Source: Agrobacterium sp. RAC06 | GTDB lineage: Bacteria > Pseudomonadota > Alphaproteobacteria > Rhizobiales > Rhizobiaceae | DNA: 64,000 bases | Direction: 5' to 3' | Assembly: GCF_001713475.1 (NCBI RefSeq) | Contig: NZ_CP016500.1 | Span: 124,001-188,000, forward strand | In this document: positions 29,731 through 38,588 of the stretch, piece after piece | Position numbering within the stretch: position 1 is the first letter of the stretch | Layout of the letters: each line of letters begins with the position of its first letter | Position numbers and translations under genes: made by a program | Notes under the pieces: model-generated | Told to the model about the DNA's origin: nothing | The model's database searches: none | Seen by the model: only the letters and a program-made list of their open reading frames with translations

Positions 29731-29984
29731 AAATGCACCGCCAATGTCAAACGCTCGCTTAAAAAGCATTGATGAGTGATCCAAAATAAATCTGCGGAAC
29801 CCGATGAGCGGGTCTTTACGGCAAGTTACCAAAAATCGGCAGCGCTGAAAGCAGACGCTACTCGCGAAAGTGGCCAAGAGTCTTATCCTTCCCGCTGGCT
29901 ATAGCGACCTGCGGGATGATGATCGCATTTATCTGCCTCGGTGATACATAGTGGTCGCTGGTTTGTCGTGCTGCGAGGCGGGGT

Positions 29985-31247
29985 CTATCTCAACGCTTGG
30001 ATAGAATACAGCGTCTCACGGGCAACGGTATTCCACGTTCTCAGCGTCGGCCTCGCCTCGTTGATGCGCTTCCGAAGCTCATGATTGAATGTGATATCCG
30101 CCGCTAGCTTCTCTATGATCTGTGCAAGACGAGATGCGTCATCAGGCTGGAAGTAAATTGCCAGATCCTCGCAGACCTCTTGCAATGCTTCCGCTGTCGA
30201 GCAGATTGCCGGGGTTCCGCACCAGAGCGCTTCGCCTGCCGGCAGTCCCCAGCCTTCCAGCTTGCTCGGCATCACCAGAGCAAGTGCTCCTTTATAGAGC
30301 TTCACAAGATCAGTCTGGTTGGGATTATCGATGAAAATCAGCTTTTCCTGAATGTCCCTGAAAGCTGGCCTTGATGCATAGCGACGTAGGCGCTTTCTGT
30401 GGGAGCCGGCAATCACGAGCTGCGGCACGGGCTTGCCGTTCGCATGCAGTTGCCGCAGGGCCTCCAACACGACCTCGATGTTCTTTCGGCCGAGATTAAG
30501 GGCAACTGTCAGGATATAGGGTTCTGTCGGTATAGAGACCTCTGGCGGTTCGGTTCCATCAGGACAGTGGTGGACAAGTTGCACCACACTGACGGGGCCG
30601 CGCGGTTTCGGCAGGATGCCCTTTTCGACGAAGCTTTGGAGCTCTTTGGCGGTGAAGTTCGAGTTCGTCAGGATCTGACTGGCCCGCTCGATCAGGAACC
30701 GGTTGTCGGCCAGGAAGTTCCGGTCGAGCTTGCGAAAGCGTTTCGTCGCCCCATCATGAAGTGGCATGAAATCGTGCAGCAAGGGGACGATGGCCGCTTT
30801 CGATCCTCTCTCACGGAGCACCCTCACCATGTCCACGATCAGCTTCGGCCGGGCTGCGGAGAAGAAGGTGCCATGTTCGATTGCAACGGGTTTCAGATGT
30901 CCGGCATGTTTCAACCAGTTGTCCCTGTTTTTCTTCGGCGTCATCAGGTTCAAGAGGCGAAAGATGATTGGCAGGATGGGGTTCTTGCCGAAATACGACC
31001 TAACCCATTTCTGGCCCACGTCCTTCGGTAGATCAAACTCTGGGCTCCCGTCCTCTCGCTTTTGCCAGTTGACTTCGTAGAATTCCTGCGTGCCGAAGGA
31101 GAAGACAACGAAGCGGATGTCTTCGCTGAGCAAGGCAGCTTCTCGGCCGATTTCGTGGACGGTTCGGGCAATCCCGTAATACTGCGTGCGCTTCCCCGAT
31201 GTGGAGAGCAGCGCCTCTGTCAGATCGAAATAAAGAAGGCCGGTCAA
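29985..31247 (-). CDS. Glycosyltransferase family 4
   Basis: A 420-residue GT4 protein. Donor-side motifs are Y-I-L-T-V-A-L-N-L-G-R-K-N and P-S-K-L-E-G-W-G-L-P-A-G-E-A-L-W-C-G-T-P-A-I, giving the E(X7)E pair; the N-terminal region has R-T-Q-Y-Y-G-I-A-R-T. It is the last gene of a three-gene minus-strand glycan block and overlaps the membrane protein upstream by 4 bases, so both are made from one message. Probably adds a sugar to the glycan that the membrane protein polymerises or ligates. Confidence 0.82.
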   Translation of the reverse strand: MTGLLYFDLTEALLSTSGKRTQYYGIARTVHEIGREAALLSEDIRFVVFSFGTQEFYEVNWQKREDGSPEFDLPKDVGQKWVRSYFGKNPILPIIFRLLNLMTPKKNRDNWLKHAGHLKPVAIEHGTFFSAARPKLIVDMVRVLRERGSKAAIVPLLHDFMPLHDGATKRFRKLDRNFLADNRFLIERASQILTNSNFTAKELQSFVEKGILPKPRGPVSVVQLVHHCPDGTEPPEVSIPTEPYILTVALNLGRKNIEVVLEALRQLHANGKPVPQLVIAGSHRKRLRRYASRPAFRDIQEKLIFIDNPNQTDLVKLYKGALALVMPSKLEGWGLPAGEALWCGTPAICSTAEALQEVCEDLAIYFQPDDASRLAQIIEKLAADITFNHELRKRINEARPTLRTWNTVARETLYSIQALR

Positions 31248-32602
31248 GTGGGTGCTCTTTCCTGCATGCTGTTCGACAGGGCATAGAGTACACCGCAGAG
31301 CAGACAGAAGTAGTGCGTATAGAATTTCAGGTTCAGGAATGAATCGAACATCATCGCAATGCCCCAGAAGAGCGACACTCCGGTCGTCAGGAGTATTCTA
31401 TCGGCAGTCGACAGACCTTTGGAAACAAACCACGGGATCGCAAGGAAGATCAGGCCAAGCACAAGTTGGAGCAATCCACCGGTTACGAGCCAGGTGAGGT
31501 ACTGATTGTGATTGTGCTCGAAGCCGTATTTCGCGTGTATCAGTTTCTGAAGATAGAGTGAGCCATGACCAAATACGGGGTTCTCTTGGATTGCCGTCAG
31601 CGACGTCTCCCACATGGCGAGTCGAAGTCCGATGGAAGCATCATCGGTGACTTCTGTCGATTGGTTTGGCTCGGACGAAGTTGCAGCTGCTGGCTCGGAG
31701 TTATTCGAAGTTTGCACCGCTTCTGGTGCCGTTGCCCCATGCGATGGGGAGTTGTTTTCCTCATAAGCGGCTGTGAGCTGCGAGCTCATCCTTATCAAGG
31801 TCTCGACTGTCGAGGAGAAGCGGCTGGCTGGTCCGCAATCCGTTGCTAGGCCTATGAGAGCGGAGACCACCGCCCCCACGATTGCCGCTGTGGCCACATG
31901 ATAGAGCCGTGGCGTGCTTTTTCTAAAGGAATGCAGGATGCTCAGGAGTGCAAGTACGCCGAAAACGCCAACTTGGGCCACTGCGACGCCGCGGGAGCCG
32001 GTATAAGTCGTGGAGACGACGATGCTGAGCGCGAGCAATCCAACGCGAACCCAGCGCTCGCGCTCGGCTAACCTTTCCCACCCGACCAGACAGATGAATG
32101 TGATTGTCGAGAACAAGAGAGCAGGGATAAAGGGCCAAGGAGCCAGGCCCCGCACGCGGCAGGCATCCCTGATCCCGGCAAACATCATATAGGACAAGAC
32201 GGTGAAGCAGGCGACGAGCAGCCAGGGCATCAGCCTGCGGAACAGAGAGGCCAAATCTCTAAACTGCAGGCTCCGCACCAAGCCAACGGCGAGCATGGCA
32301 ATCGCGATGGAATAGGATTCCAAGCTTGGATTGACCGGACGGGGATCTGTAGCCTCAAGTCCTGTAAAGAAGAAAAGGACATACAGGCTATATGCGAAGT
32401 AGGTGCCGAATGGGGCGAGCAGCGTCCAGATCGACACGCGATAGTGCCTGTTCTTAAGCGCGTGCAACAAGAATGGGATGGGCAGAACGCCAGCAACGAC
32501 GAGAAGAGGCGTCACCTTGCTGCCGAGAAACAATGCAACGGCAAGCCCTGTGAGAAACAGAATGTCCGAGGCATGCCACAAGCGGTCGATATGGGTCTTC
32601 AT
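31244..32602 (-). CDS. O-antigen ligase/polymerase family membrane protein (Wzy_C)
   Basis: A 452-residue protein with about ten membrane segments and one large external loop (residues ~255-355). It carries the family marks S-R-G in T-G-S-R-G-V-A-V-A and H-N-H-N-Q-Y-L after the loop. The loop contains a Ser/Thr/Glu/Asn-rich stretch (~residues 285-325) of low complexity. The family contains both WaaL ligases and polymerases, which cannot be told apart here. With the shortened polymerase-like gene at 20000, this could be the functional enzyme of the region. Confidence 0.82.
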   Translation of the reverse strand: MKTHIDRLWHASDILFLTGLAVALFLGSKVTPLLVVAGVLPIPFLLHALKNRHYRVSIWTLLAPFGTYFAYSLYVLFFFTGLEATDPRPVNPSLESYSIAIAMLAVGLVRSLQFRDLASLFRRLMPWLLVACFTVLSYMMFAGIRDACRVRGLAPWPFIPALLFSTITFICLVGWERLAERERWVRVGLLALSIVVSTTYTGSRGVAVAQVGVFGVLALLSILHSFRKSTPRLYHVATAAIVGAVVSALIGLATDCGPASRFSSTVETLIRMSSQLTAAYEENNSPSHGATAPEAVQTSNNSEPAAATSSEPNQSTEVTDDASIGLRLAMWETSLTAIQENPVFGHGSLYLQKLIHAKYGFEHNHNQYLTWLVTGGLLQLVLGLIFLAIPWFVSKGLSTADRILLTTGVSLFWGIAMMFDSFLNLKFYTHYFCLLCGVLYALSNSMQERAPT

Positions 32603-32684
32603 GGTCCCGTTCCAGAAATCTAAGAGGCTTGAAGGACGAGAGGGGCAGCTATGGTGCCGGCTCTAAACATCCCGCTACGCTTGC

Positions 32685-33419
32685 TCAAGCACGAAGTGCA
32701 TAGGCCAATCTTACAAAATCATCCCGTAGCCTTCGGGCATAGGTCCCGAGGCGTTTCCATTTCGGGAACTTGACGGAGCGGTAGATGTCGCGTGTCGCAA
32801 TTGTCGTGCCGCCGCGCGCTATGTTCGCCACGTTCTTTCGTGTCGTGTAAACTAGCGAACCATGGTCCCAGCCACGTTCGAGGGCCGCGTCCCAAGGGTA
32901 GCGCATGACCGTCAGGTGTTTGATCAGGAGCGCGGCCCCCCGGCGAGACACCGCATAACAGGCGGATGAACCAAGCGGTCCATGAATGGCGCGACCGATC
33001 TCGTCGCCTAGGCTTGATGTGTTGGTCCTTTGGAAACCGACGACCCGGTGGTTGAAGAACTTGATCACGTCGGCATCCGGAACCGCTTCAAATGCCGCGT
33101 GTACGCGATCCTTGAGGTCTGCGCTCAGTTCTACATCATCTTCTATTATGAGTGCGGTATCGTCGTTCGTTGCGAGGAATGCGTTGAGCGCCTTGATGTG
33201 GCTTCGATAGCAACCGTATTCGCCGGCGAGCATCAGGCGGCCGGTATTGCGGCGGAATGCTGCATCGTCGATTGCCTCCCGTTTCGTTTCCGGCGTCAAC
33301 TTGCCATCGACTGCAGAGACGCGGGTGAGGGGCAAGCCTAGCGCGGTGGCTCGTTTAGCCAGGACTTCCCAACGGTCGGTCGATCGATCCAGATTGATCG
33401 CAAGAATTGCGACGCTCAT
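32685..33419 (-). CDS. Glycosyltransferase family 25
   Basis: A 244-residue protein: A-I-L-A-I-N-L-D-R-S-T-D-R-W at the N-terminus, A-L-I-I-E-D-D-V-E-L as the acidic motif, and G-S-S-A-C-Y-A-V-S-R-R-G-A. These are typical of LPS-modifying galactosyltransferases (LgtB/LpsA type). An 82-base gap separates it from the ligase-like gene in the same direction. Length and motifs are complete. Confidence 0.85.
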   Translation of the reverse strand: MSVAILAINLDRSTDRWEVLAKRATALGLPLTRVSAVDGKLTPETKREAIDDAAFRRNTGRLMLAGEYGCYRSHIKALNAFLATNDDTALIIEDDVELSADLKDRVHAAFEAVPDADVIKFFNHRVVGFQRTNTSSLGDEIGRAIHGPLGSSACYAVSRRGAALLIKHLTVMRYPWDAALERGWDHGSLVYTTRKNVANIARGGTTIATRDIYRSVKFPKWKRLGTYARRLRDDFVRLAYALRA

Positions 33420-33849
33420 GTGCTTATGTCCTCATTCTTATCTGAAAAGAAAGTAAGGGGAGACGTTGATGCCGGTGTCTTTTCGAACGCGCTCGGCGAA
33501 GAGAGCGACGTGCTTCACCTCGGTATTGGTCGGCGCAATGATCGAAATTCTTTTTGAAGACACAGTGCGGGCCTACCGACGCTTCAAGGGGAAAAGCATG
33601 GTTTTGGCGCAGATGCCAGCTCGATTTCGTCCCAGCGTTTCGGACTGACTGCGCATGCTCATTCTTAGGCCACCCCGTCTCAGCTTTTAAGCGCATCCCT
33701 CTATCCCGGAGGCTCGGTAGCATCTGGGCGCTGATGCAGCAACAGGCTGTGGGCATCTTGCCTGTTGAGCACGTTTGATCGTCGTCTCGCTGACCTTTGG
33801 GATCGGTCGCTGCGGTCTCAGTCGTCACGATAGTGGCTATGGCCTTCAA
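33420..33849. other. Gene-free stretch after the GT25 gene
   Basis: About 430 bases with open frames on both strands but none with family features, codon bias or a ribosome site. It joins the glycan block to the decayed isomerase remnant, and is probably debris from rearrangement. I recognise nothing in it. Confidence 0.45.
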
Positions 33850-34188
33850 ATCTGTCGCAGGTGCCAGTCCCGCCATCATGTGGAGGAGTGGTGAGCCGAT
33901 GACCTTGGCAGAGTCGATCACCACGTCCAGGCGTTTCGCAAAATCCGCCTTGCGTTCGGGAAGGGCCGCCATGCCGCGTTCGCCGGCTACCCAGTCACCG
34001 GGCGGGATTTTGAAAAGTGCCTGTACAAAGCCAGCGGTCTCAAGCCGTTCTGCGACAACCTCGGCCGGGTATTCACAGGGAAACAGATACTCCACGGCCT
34101 TAAATCAGCATTCGGCCGCCGCTGCGAAGCGATCGAGGAAAAGCATCTCGGTGAACATCATTGACAGGTTGGCCGCAAACTGGGGCAT
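33850..34188 (-). pseudogene. Hydroxypyruvate isomerase remnant (hyi-like)
   Basis: Reading from ATG 34188, preceded by GGAGGAG, the protein matches hydroxypyruvate isomerase: F-A-A-N-L-S-M-M-F-T-E then, after an in-frame TGA at 34105-34107 (codon 28), V-E-Y-L-F-P, Q-A-L-F-K-I-P-P-G-D-W-V-A-G-E-R-G and H-M-M-A-G-L. Homology stops after ~110 residues of an expected ~260. The gene is therefore both interrupted by a stop and cut at the 3' end. Upstream bases 34189-34464 hold nothing I recognise; the gcl gene that often precedes hyi is not visible there. Confidence 0.8.
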
Positions 34189-34464
34189 ATCAGTGTTTCT
34201 CCTCCAGGCCGTAAACTCAAGGCCAGCATTCTTTGCCAGCTAGCGCGCCAACCAGACGGCGTCGTCCTCGTCCCGCTCATCGGCCTCGAGCTGTGGTCGA
34301 CAACTGGACGCAACGCTCGCGGTCAGCGAGGTCAGCTCTTTTGGCAAGAGCGAAATGCATGCCGAGACCCTCGCGGGAAAATTGCCGCTTTGCCCTATCA
34401 TGACGACGTGCTGACCATGTACCCGCAAGACCAAGACCGCAGTTCTTGATCTTGCGCCCGCAAT

Positions 34465-35526
34465 TCACACCATGCCCAGGTCGTGGAAGGAAGAGTGCAG
34501 CGCTCTATCAGCCGGCGAGAAGCGATTGGCCGCAAAATTGTGCTGGTGCCAATAGGGGTAGATGTAATCGGGCCGGCTCACCAGGTTGAGGCGAGACAAT
34601 TCCTGATCGGAGAGGGTAAGGCTTGTTGCAGCGATGTTATCGCGGAAATGGTCCTGGCTTAAACCGCCCACGACGACTGTCGAGATCGCCGGGCGCGACA
34701 GCGTCCATGCGAGGCTCACCTGAGCGACCGAAACGCCCCTCTCGGTCGCGATCTCCTCCAGCACATCGATGATGGCCCAAAGCCGTTCCTTGTCGCGGAT
34801 TGGTGGCTCGCTCCAGCCTTGAGCCTGGCGTGACTGCTCCGGCTCCCTGTTGCGCGCAAAGGCGCCCGACAGAAGCCCGGCAGCAAGCGGGCTCCAGACC
34901 ATCACCCCGAGCCCTTGGTCAACCGAGAGCGGCAGGAGTTCATATTCTGCCTCGCGCGCCTCGAGCGTATAGTGGATCTGCTGCGTGACAAACCGCGCCA
35001 TCCCCTTGTTTTCCGAGATCTGCAGGGCTTTCATAATGTGCCATCCGGAATAGTTCGAACAGCCAATGTAGCGGATCTTGCCCTGCTCGCGCAGCGTATG
35101 CAGCGCTTCTAGCGTCTCGTCGAGTGGCGTCAGGCCATCCCATTCATGCATGAAATAGATGTCGATATGGTCTCGCTTCAGTCTCTTGAGCGAGCGTTCG
35201 CACTCTCTGATGATATGATAGCGGGAGGCCCCTTCGTCATTGGGGCCGTCGCCGATCCTCATGCGGGCCTTGGACGAAATCAACACGTCATTGCGCTTGG
35301 AGCCCAAGGCTTCGCCGAGAATTTCCTCCGAGCGTCCGAGCGAATACATGTTGGCCGTGTCAAAAAGATTGACCCCAAGATCGATACAGCTGTCGATCAG
35401 CCGGCGCGCTTCCTCAACGCCTTGGGTTGCCACCTTGGCAAATCCGCCGACACCTCCGAAGGAAAATGTGCCCATGGAAATGGCCGACACCTTGAGACCC
35501 GAACGGCCGAGCATTCGATACTGCAT
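34465..35526 (-). CDS. Aldo/keto reductase
   Basis: ATG 35526, with GGAGGAGG just upstream, gives 353 residues. The TIM-barrel reductase signs are L-G-R-S-G-L-K-V-S, L-F-D-T-A-N-M-Y (catalytic Asp and Tyr), S-S-K-A-R (Lys) and Y-F-M-H-E-W-D (His). NADPH-linked reduction or oxidation of a sugar or aldehyde is expected. It is third in a minus-strand set behind the LacI regulator and the racemase-family gene, so it probably belongs to the same catabolic system as the divergent operon. Confidence 0.85.
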   Translation of the reverse strand: MQYRMLGRSGLKVSAISMGTFSFGGVGGFAKVATQGVEEARRLIDSCIDLGVNLFDTANMYSLGRSEEILGEALGSKRNDVLISSKARMRIGDGPNDEGASRYHIIRECERSLKRLKRDHIDIYFMHEWDGLTPLDETLEALHTLREQGKIRYIGCSNYSGWHIMKALQISENKGMARFVTQQIHYTLEAREAEYELLPLSVDQGLGVMVWSPLAAGLLSGAFARNREPEQSRQAQGWSEPPIRDKERLWAIIDVLEEIATERGVSVAQVSLAWTLSRPAISTVVVGGLSQDHFRDNIAATSLTLSDQELSRLNLVSRPDYIYPYWHQHNFAANRFSPADRALHSSFHDLGMV

Positions 35527-35542
35527 TTGATCCTCCTCCTTC

Positions 35543-36274
35543 TCAGTCACCCGACATGCGCGACAGGCGTAGCAATCCGGCAATCTGGTCCATGCCAAGC
35601 TCAGGGCTTGTCAGATAAGGTCGATGGTGTTGCCCCGCTTGAAGGGCGCGCGCCATGGACGCCTGAGCCAGCACAACGAGCTCGACCTCGCTTGAGAGTG
35701 TCGCATAGGCCTCCTGCACCAGGAGGTCATGACCTTCTTGGTCGCCGCTTTTCAGCCGCGCGAATGCCTCGTTTACAAGCCGTGAGACGAATTTGCATTG
35801 GCGGCCCATTCGCTTGCCCGTGCCTTCCAGGAGCCGCGTGGTCGGGTCGAGCGTGGTTGGCAAGGTCGCCAGAATGCCGATCGTCGAGGCCTGATTGACG
35901 GCTTGTTCCGCCATGCCTCTGTCGATCCGAAAAAGCGGTGTTGCGGTCTTTGCGGCCAAGGCGTCGACGACCTCGCCGAGTGTCGAGCAGGTGACGATGA
36001 TGGCGCTGCTTCCATCCTCCTCAGCTTTGTGCACATGTCTCGTGAGACGGTCGAAAACCTCCTGGCTCACATGGCCATTGGCAATCACATTTGAGAGCAG
36101 GCTCTCCTCCACGACCGATGCGATCTGCCAGCCCGGCAGTCTTTCTGCTGCAAGCACGGCAAAGACGGGTTCCAATGTCTTGACCGTGTGAATGAAGGTC
36201 AGCTTGCGGGGCTGCGGCATAGGTGGCTTGCCCTTTGTTGGGTCCTTGATTTGGCCATTCGTCTCGCTGGTCAT
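35543..36274 (-). CDS. Asp/Glu/hydantoin racemase-family protein, one-cysteine variant
   Basis: A 243-residue protein of the two-lobed racemase/maleate isomerase superfamily. The first-lobe cysteine is present (I-V-T-C-S-T-L-G). In the second lobe the usual G-C-T is replaced (V-L-A-Q-A-S-M-A), so the standard two-base mechanism cannot work as in glutamate racemase. Isomerase or lyase chemistry on a carboxylated metabolite is possible but not shown. The start at 36274 overlaps the regulator stop; ATG at 36220 is a plausible alternative. It lies 16 bases before the aldo/keto reductase. Confidence 0.65.
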   Translation of the reverse strand: MTSETNGQIKDPTKGKPPMPQPRKLTFIHTVKTLEPVFAVLAAERLPGWQIASVVEESLLSNVIANGHVSQEVFDRLTRHVHKAEEDGSSAIIVTCSTLGEVVDALAAKTATPLFRIDRGMAEQAVNQASTIGILATLPTTLDPTTRLLEGTGKRMGRQCKFVSRLVNEAFARLKSGDQEGHDLLVQEAYATLSSEVELVVLAQASMARALQAGQHHRPYLTSPELGMDQIAGLLRLSRMSGD

Positions 36275-37350
36275 TGCGCGGGGATCTGCTGCTTTGCGGC
36301 ACGGGTCTTGCTGCGCTGCATGAGCTTCTCGTGGCTTCCGCGTAAGACGAGATCGGCCCCGACCTGGATCTTGACCGCCGGCTGAGGCTCTGTCGAATTG
36401 ATGAGATCATCGAGAATGGTGACGGCGAGATAGCCGATCTTTCGTTTCGAGACCTCGATCGTTGTCAGGCCCGGATCCATCGTCGCACTCTGGGGCAGGT
36501 TGTCGAAGCCGATGATCGAGACGTCATCCGGGATGGTCAGCCCATGCTCGCGCAAGGCGCGGATGAAGCCATAGGCGATGATATCATTGGTGCAGAAATA
36601 ACATTCAGCCAGGTCTAGGCCGTCGGCCAATAGCTGGCGCGTATCGCTATAAGCGCCGTCATAGGTCGATTCCACAGAGAGAATATCGGCCGGGTCGACC
36701 GACAGCCCGAGCCGCGCCATGTTCTTGAAAAAGGCATCGCGGCGAAGCTTGAAATTCGTCGTCTCGACATGCGAAGCCACAAAGCCGATCCGTCGGAAGC
36801 CCTGCTGATGAAAGCGCGACAATACCTTGTAGACGGCGTCCTCATTGTTCATGTCGACGAAATTGGCGTCGATGACATCGAAGAACGTATCGATGAAGAC
36901 CGTCGGATATCCAAGTCCCTGGATCAGCCGGATGTCGGCCTCGGTCAGTTCTGTGCCAAGTGCCACGACACCCGAAATCGGCGCTCCGGCAAGCGATTCC
37001 GCAACCGAACTGATTGGCTGACCTTCGAAGCTGACCACTTCGAGCGTGTAGTTGCGCCTGGTAGCCTCAGCCGACATGCCATCGATATAGTCTGAAATGA
37101 AGACGCTGTGGTCGCGATTGACGGTATGGCCATGCTTGGCAATCTTTAAGAAGCGGAGCGTCTCGCCCGGCTCACTGGTCGATTTGCTGGCCCTTGGCAC
37201 ATAGTTCAGACTTGCCACGGCTTCGAGAACCTTGGCGCGCGTGACGCCTGAGATGTCACCCTTGCCGTTCAAGACGAGAGACACGGTCGCTGCAGAGACG
37301 CCGGCGGCCTCCGCGATGTCTCGGATCGTCAGGTTCTTGCCGTTCTTCAT
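36271..37350 (-). CDS. LacI-family transcriptional regulator
   Basis: A 359-residue repressor. The N-terminal helix-turn-helix and hinge read T-I-R-D-I-A-E-A-A-G-V-S-A-A-T-V-S-L-V-L-N-G, followed by a periplasmic-binding-like sugar domain. It is divergent from the importer operon, and the shared 185-base gap holds a perfect inverted repeat (37492-37522) plus a one-mismatch half-site GTTTAGTAAA on the minus strand at 37382-37391. Control of the importer, and of its own operon, is therefore likely, with a sugar or its metabolite as inducer. Confidence 0.92.
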   Translation of the reverse strand: MKNGKNLTIRDIAEAAGVSAATVSLVLNGKGDISGVTRAKVLEAVASLNYVPRASKSTSEPGETLRFLKIAKHGHTVNRDHSVFISDYIDGMSAEATRRNYTLEVVSFEGQPISSVAESLAGAPISGVVALGTELTEADIRLIQGLGYPTVFIDTFFDVIDANFVDMNNEDAVYKVLSRFHQQGFRRIGFVASHVETTNFKLRRDAFFKNMARLGLSVDPADILSVESTYDGAYSDTRQLLADGLDLAECYFCTNDIIAYGFIRALREHGLTIPDDVSIIGFDNLPQSATMDPGLTTIEVSKRKIGYLAVTILDDLINSTEPQPAVKIQVGADLVLRGSHEKLMQRSKTRAAKQQIPAQ

Positions 37351-37491
37351 CGCTGTCCCGAATGCTGCATCTGCGAGATAATTTACTAAACAGTATGTCC
37401 GTTAAGCCGGATGTTTACGGCAATTGCGACCGGTTCGCAATCGGATTTGCGGGCAGAATAGGGCTTGTCACCGGGTTTCCGCTTTGCTAGC

Positions 37492-37522
37492 GTTTAGTGA
37501 AGTCGAGAAACGTTCACTAAAC
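37492..37522. promoter_or_regulatory. Putative LacI-family operator
   Basis: GTTTAGTGAA and TTCACTAAAC form a perfect 10-bp inverted repeat with an 11-base spacer, ending 14 bases before the permease ATG at 37536. The ribosome site GGGAGGAG lies immediately after. It is wider than a typical compact LacI palindrome, so each arm may instead be part of a separate site. Confidence 0.7.
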
Positions 37523-37535
37523 ATGGGAGGAGACC

Positions 37536-38558
37536 ATGCGGCGAACCGACGGCCAATTCATGATGCTTGTCGTCATGAACGCCATGCTGCTTGTTGCTGG
37601 AGTGGTGATCTCTGGCGGCTCCTTTTTGTCACTGTTCAATCTTCAATCCATGGCTGGTCAGGTCCCAGAAATCGGACTTTTGGCCGTCGGTGTCATGTTG
37701 GCCATGTGTGCCGGCAATGGCGGCATTGATCTCTCGGGCATTGCGCTTGCCAATCTCTCAGGCGTCGTTTCTGCGGTCTTGATGGTGTCGATCCTCGGGC
37801 CGGCTTCCGATCCCACCACATTCAGCCTGGGCTTCATGCTTGGCTGCCTTCTGGTCGGCTTTGCAGGCGGACTCTTCAACGGCTTTTTGATTGCCCGCTT
37901 CTCCATCACGCCCATCCTGTGCACGCTCGGCACACAGATGGCGTTTATGGGCCTTGCCATTGTCGTTTCTCAAGGACGTGCCGTGACTGTTGGCAGTCCG
38001 GAACTTTTGTCGAGCCTTGGCAACGACATGCTGTTTGGCGTGCCGATCAGCTTTGTCATCTTCATCGTCGTCGCAACCCTGATTGGCGCCGTGTTGAAGT
38101 TCACGCCCTTTGGTCTTTGGCTGATGTTGATGGGGACGAACCCCAAGGCTGCGACCTTTGCCGGCTTCCCGAAAAACGGTGTGATCCTCGCAACCTATGC
38201 CCTGTCTGGAACCTTGTCGGGTCTCGCCGGCATCATCATTGCGGCTCGCAACGTCAACGTGAAGTTCGACTATGGCAGCTCTTATCTGCTGATCGCCATC
38301 CTGATCGCGGTGATGGCGGGTGTTCGCCCCGAAGGTGGCTATGGCCGGGTTGTCTGCGTGGTCTTGAGTGCGATCGCTCTCCAGCTGATGTCGAGCCTTC
38401 TGAACTTCGGCGGTCTTTCCAACTTTGTCCGAGATTTCGCCTGGGGAGCCCTGCTGCTCACCTTCCTGGCTGTCGGTCGCTACGACGTGATGGGGTTCCT
38501 GGCCCCAACGCGTCGCTCTGAAGATCCTTCGGCGTCTGTCCCTCAATCGCCGAAGTAA
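37536..38558 (+). CDS. Sugar ABC transporter permease (RbsC-like)
   Basis: A 340-residue polytopic protein of the CUT2 permease family, with ~10 hydrophobic segments and the conserved A-N-G-G-I-D-L-S-G-like motif (C-A-G-N-G-G-I-D-L-S) near residue 60. It also has L-A-G-I-I-I-A-A-R and a late A-G-V-R-P-E-G-G-Y-G-R. It opens the importer operon under the putative operator, with strong GGGAGGAG before ATG. It would pair with the second permease at 41242 as a heterodimer. Confidence 0.9.
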   Translation: MRRTDGQFMMLVVMNAMLLVAGVVISGGSFLSLFNLQSMAGQVPEIGLLAVGVMLAMCAGNGGIDLSGIALANLSGVVSAVLMVSILGPASDPTTFSLGFMLGCLLVGFAGGLFNGFLIARFSITPILCTLGTQMAFMGLAIVVSQGRAVTVGSPELLSSLGNDMLFGVPISFVIFIVVATLIGAVLKFTPFGLWLMLMGTNPKAATFAGFPKNGVILATYALSGTLSGLAGIIIAARNVNVKFDYGSSYLLIAILIAVMAGVRPEGGYGRVVCVVLSAIALQLMSSLLNFGGLSNFVRDFAWGALLLTFLAVGRYDVMGFLAPTRRSEDPSASVPQSPK

Positions 38559-38588
38559 CAAAGCGAGGGAAAATTTGTGGAGGAAAGC

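Noticed and set aside
33424..34095. A single 223-residue protein
   Set aside because: Only its first ~85 residues match hydroxypyruvate isomerase; the true start lies upstream behind an in-frame stop, so it is a remnant.
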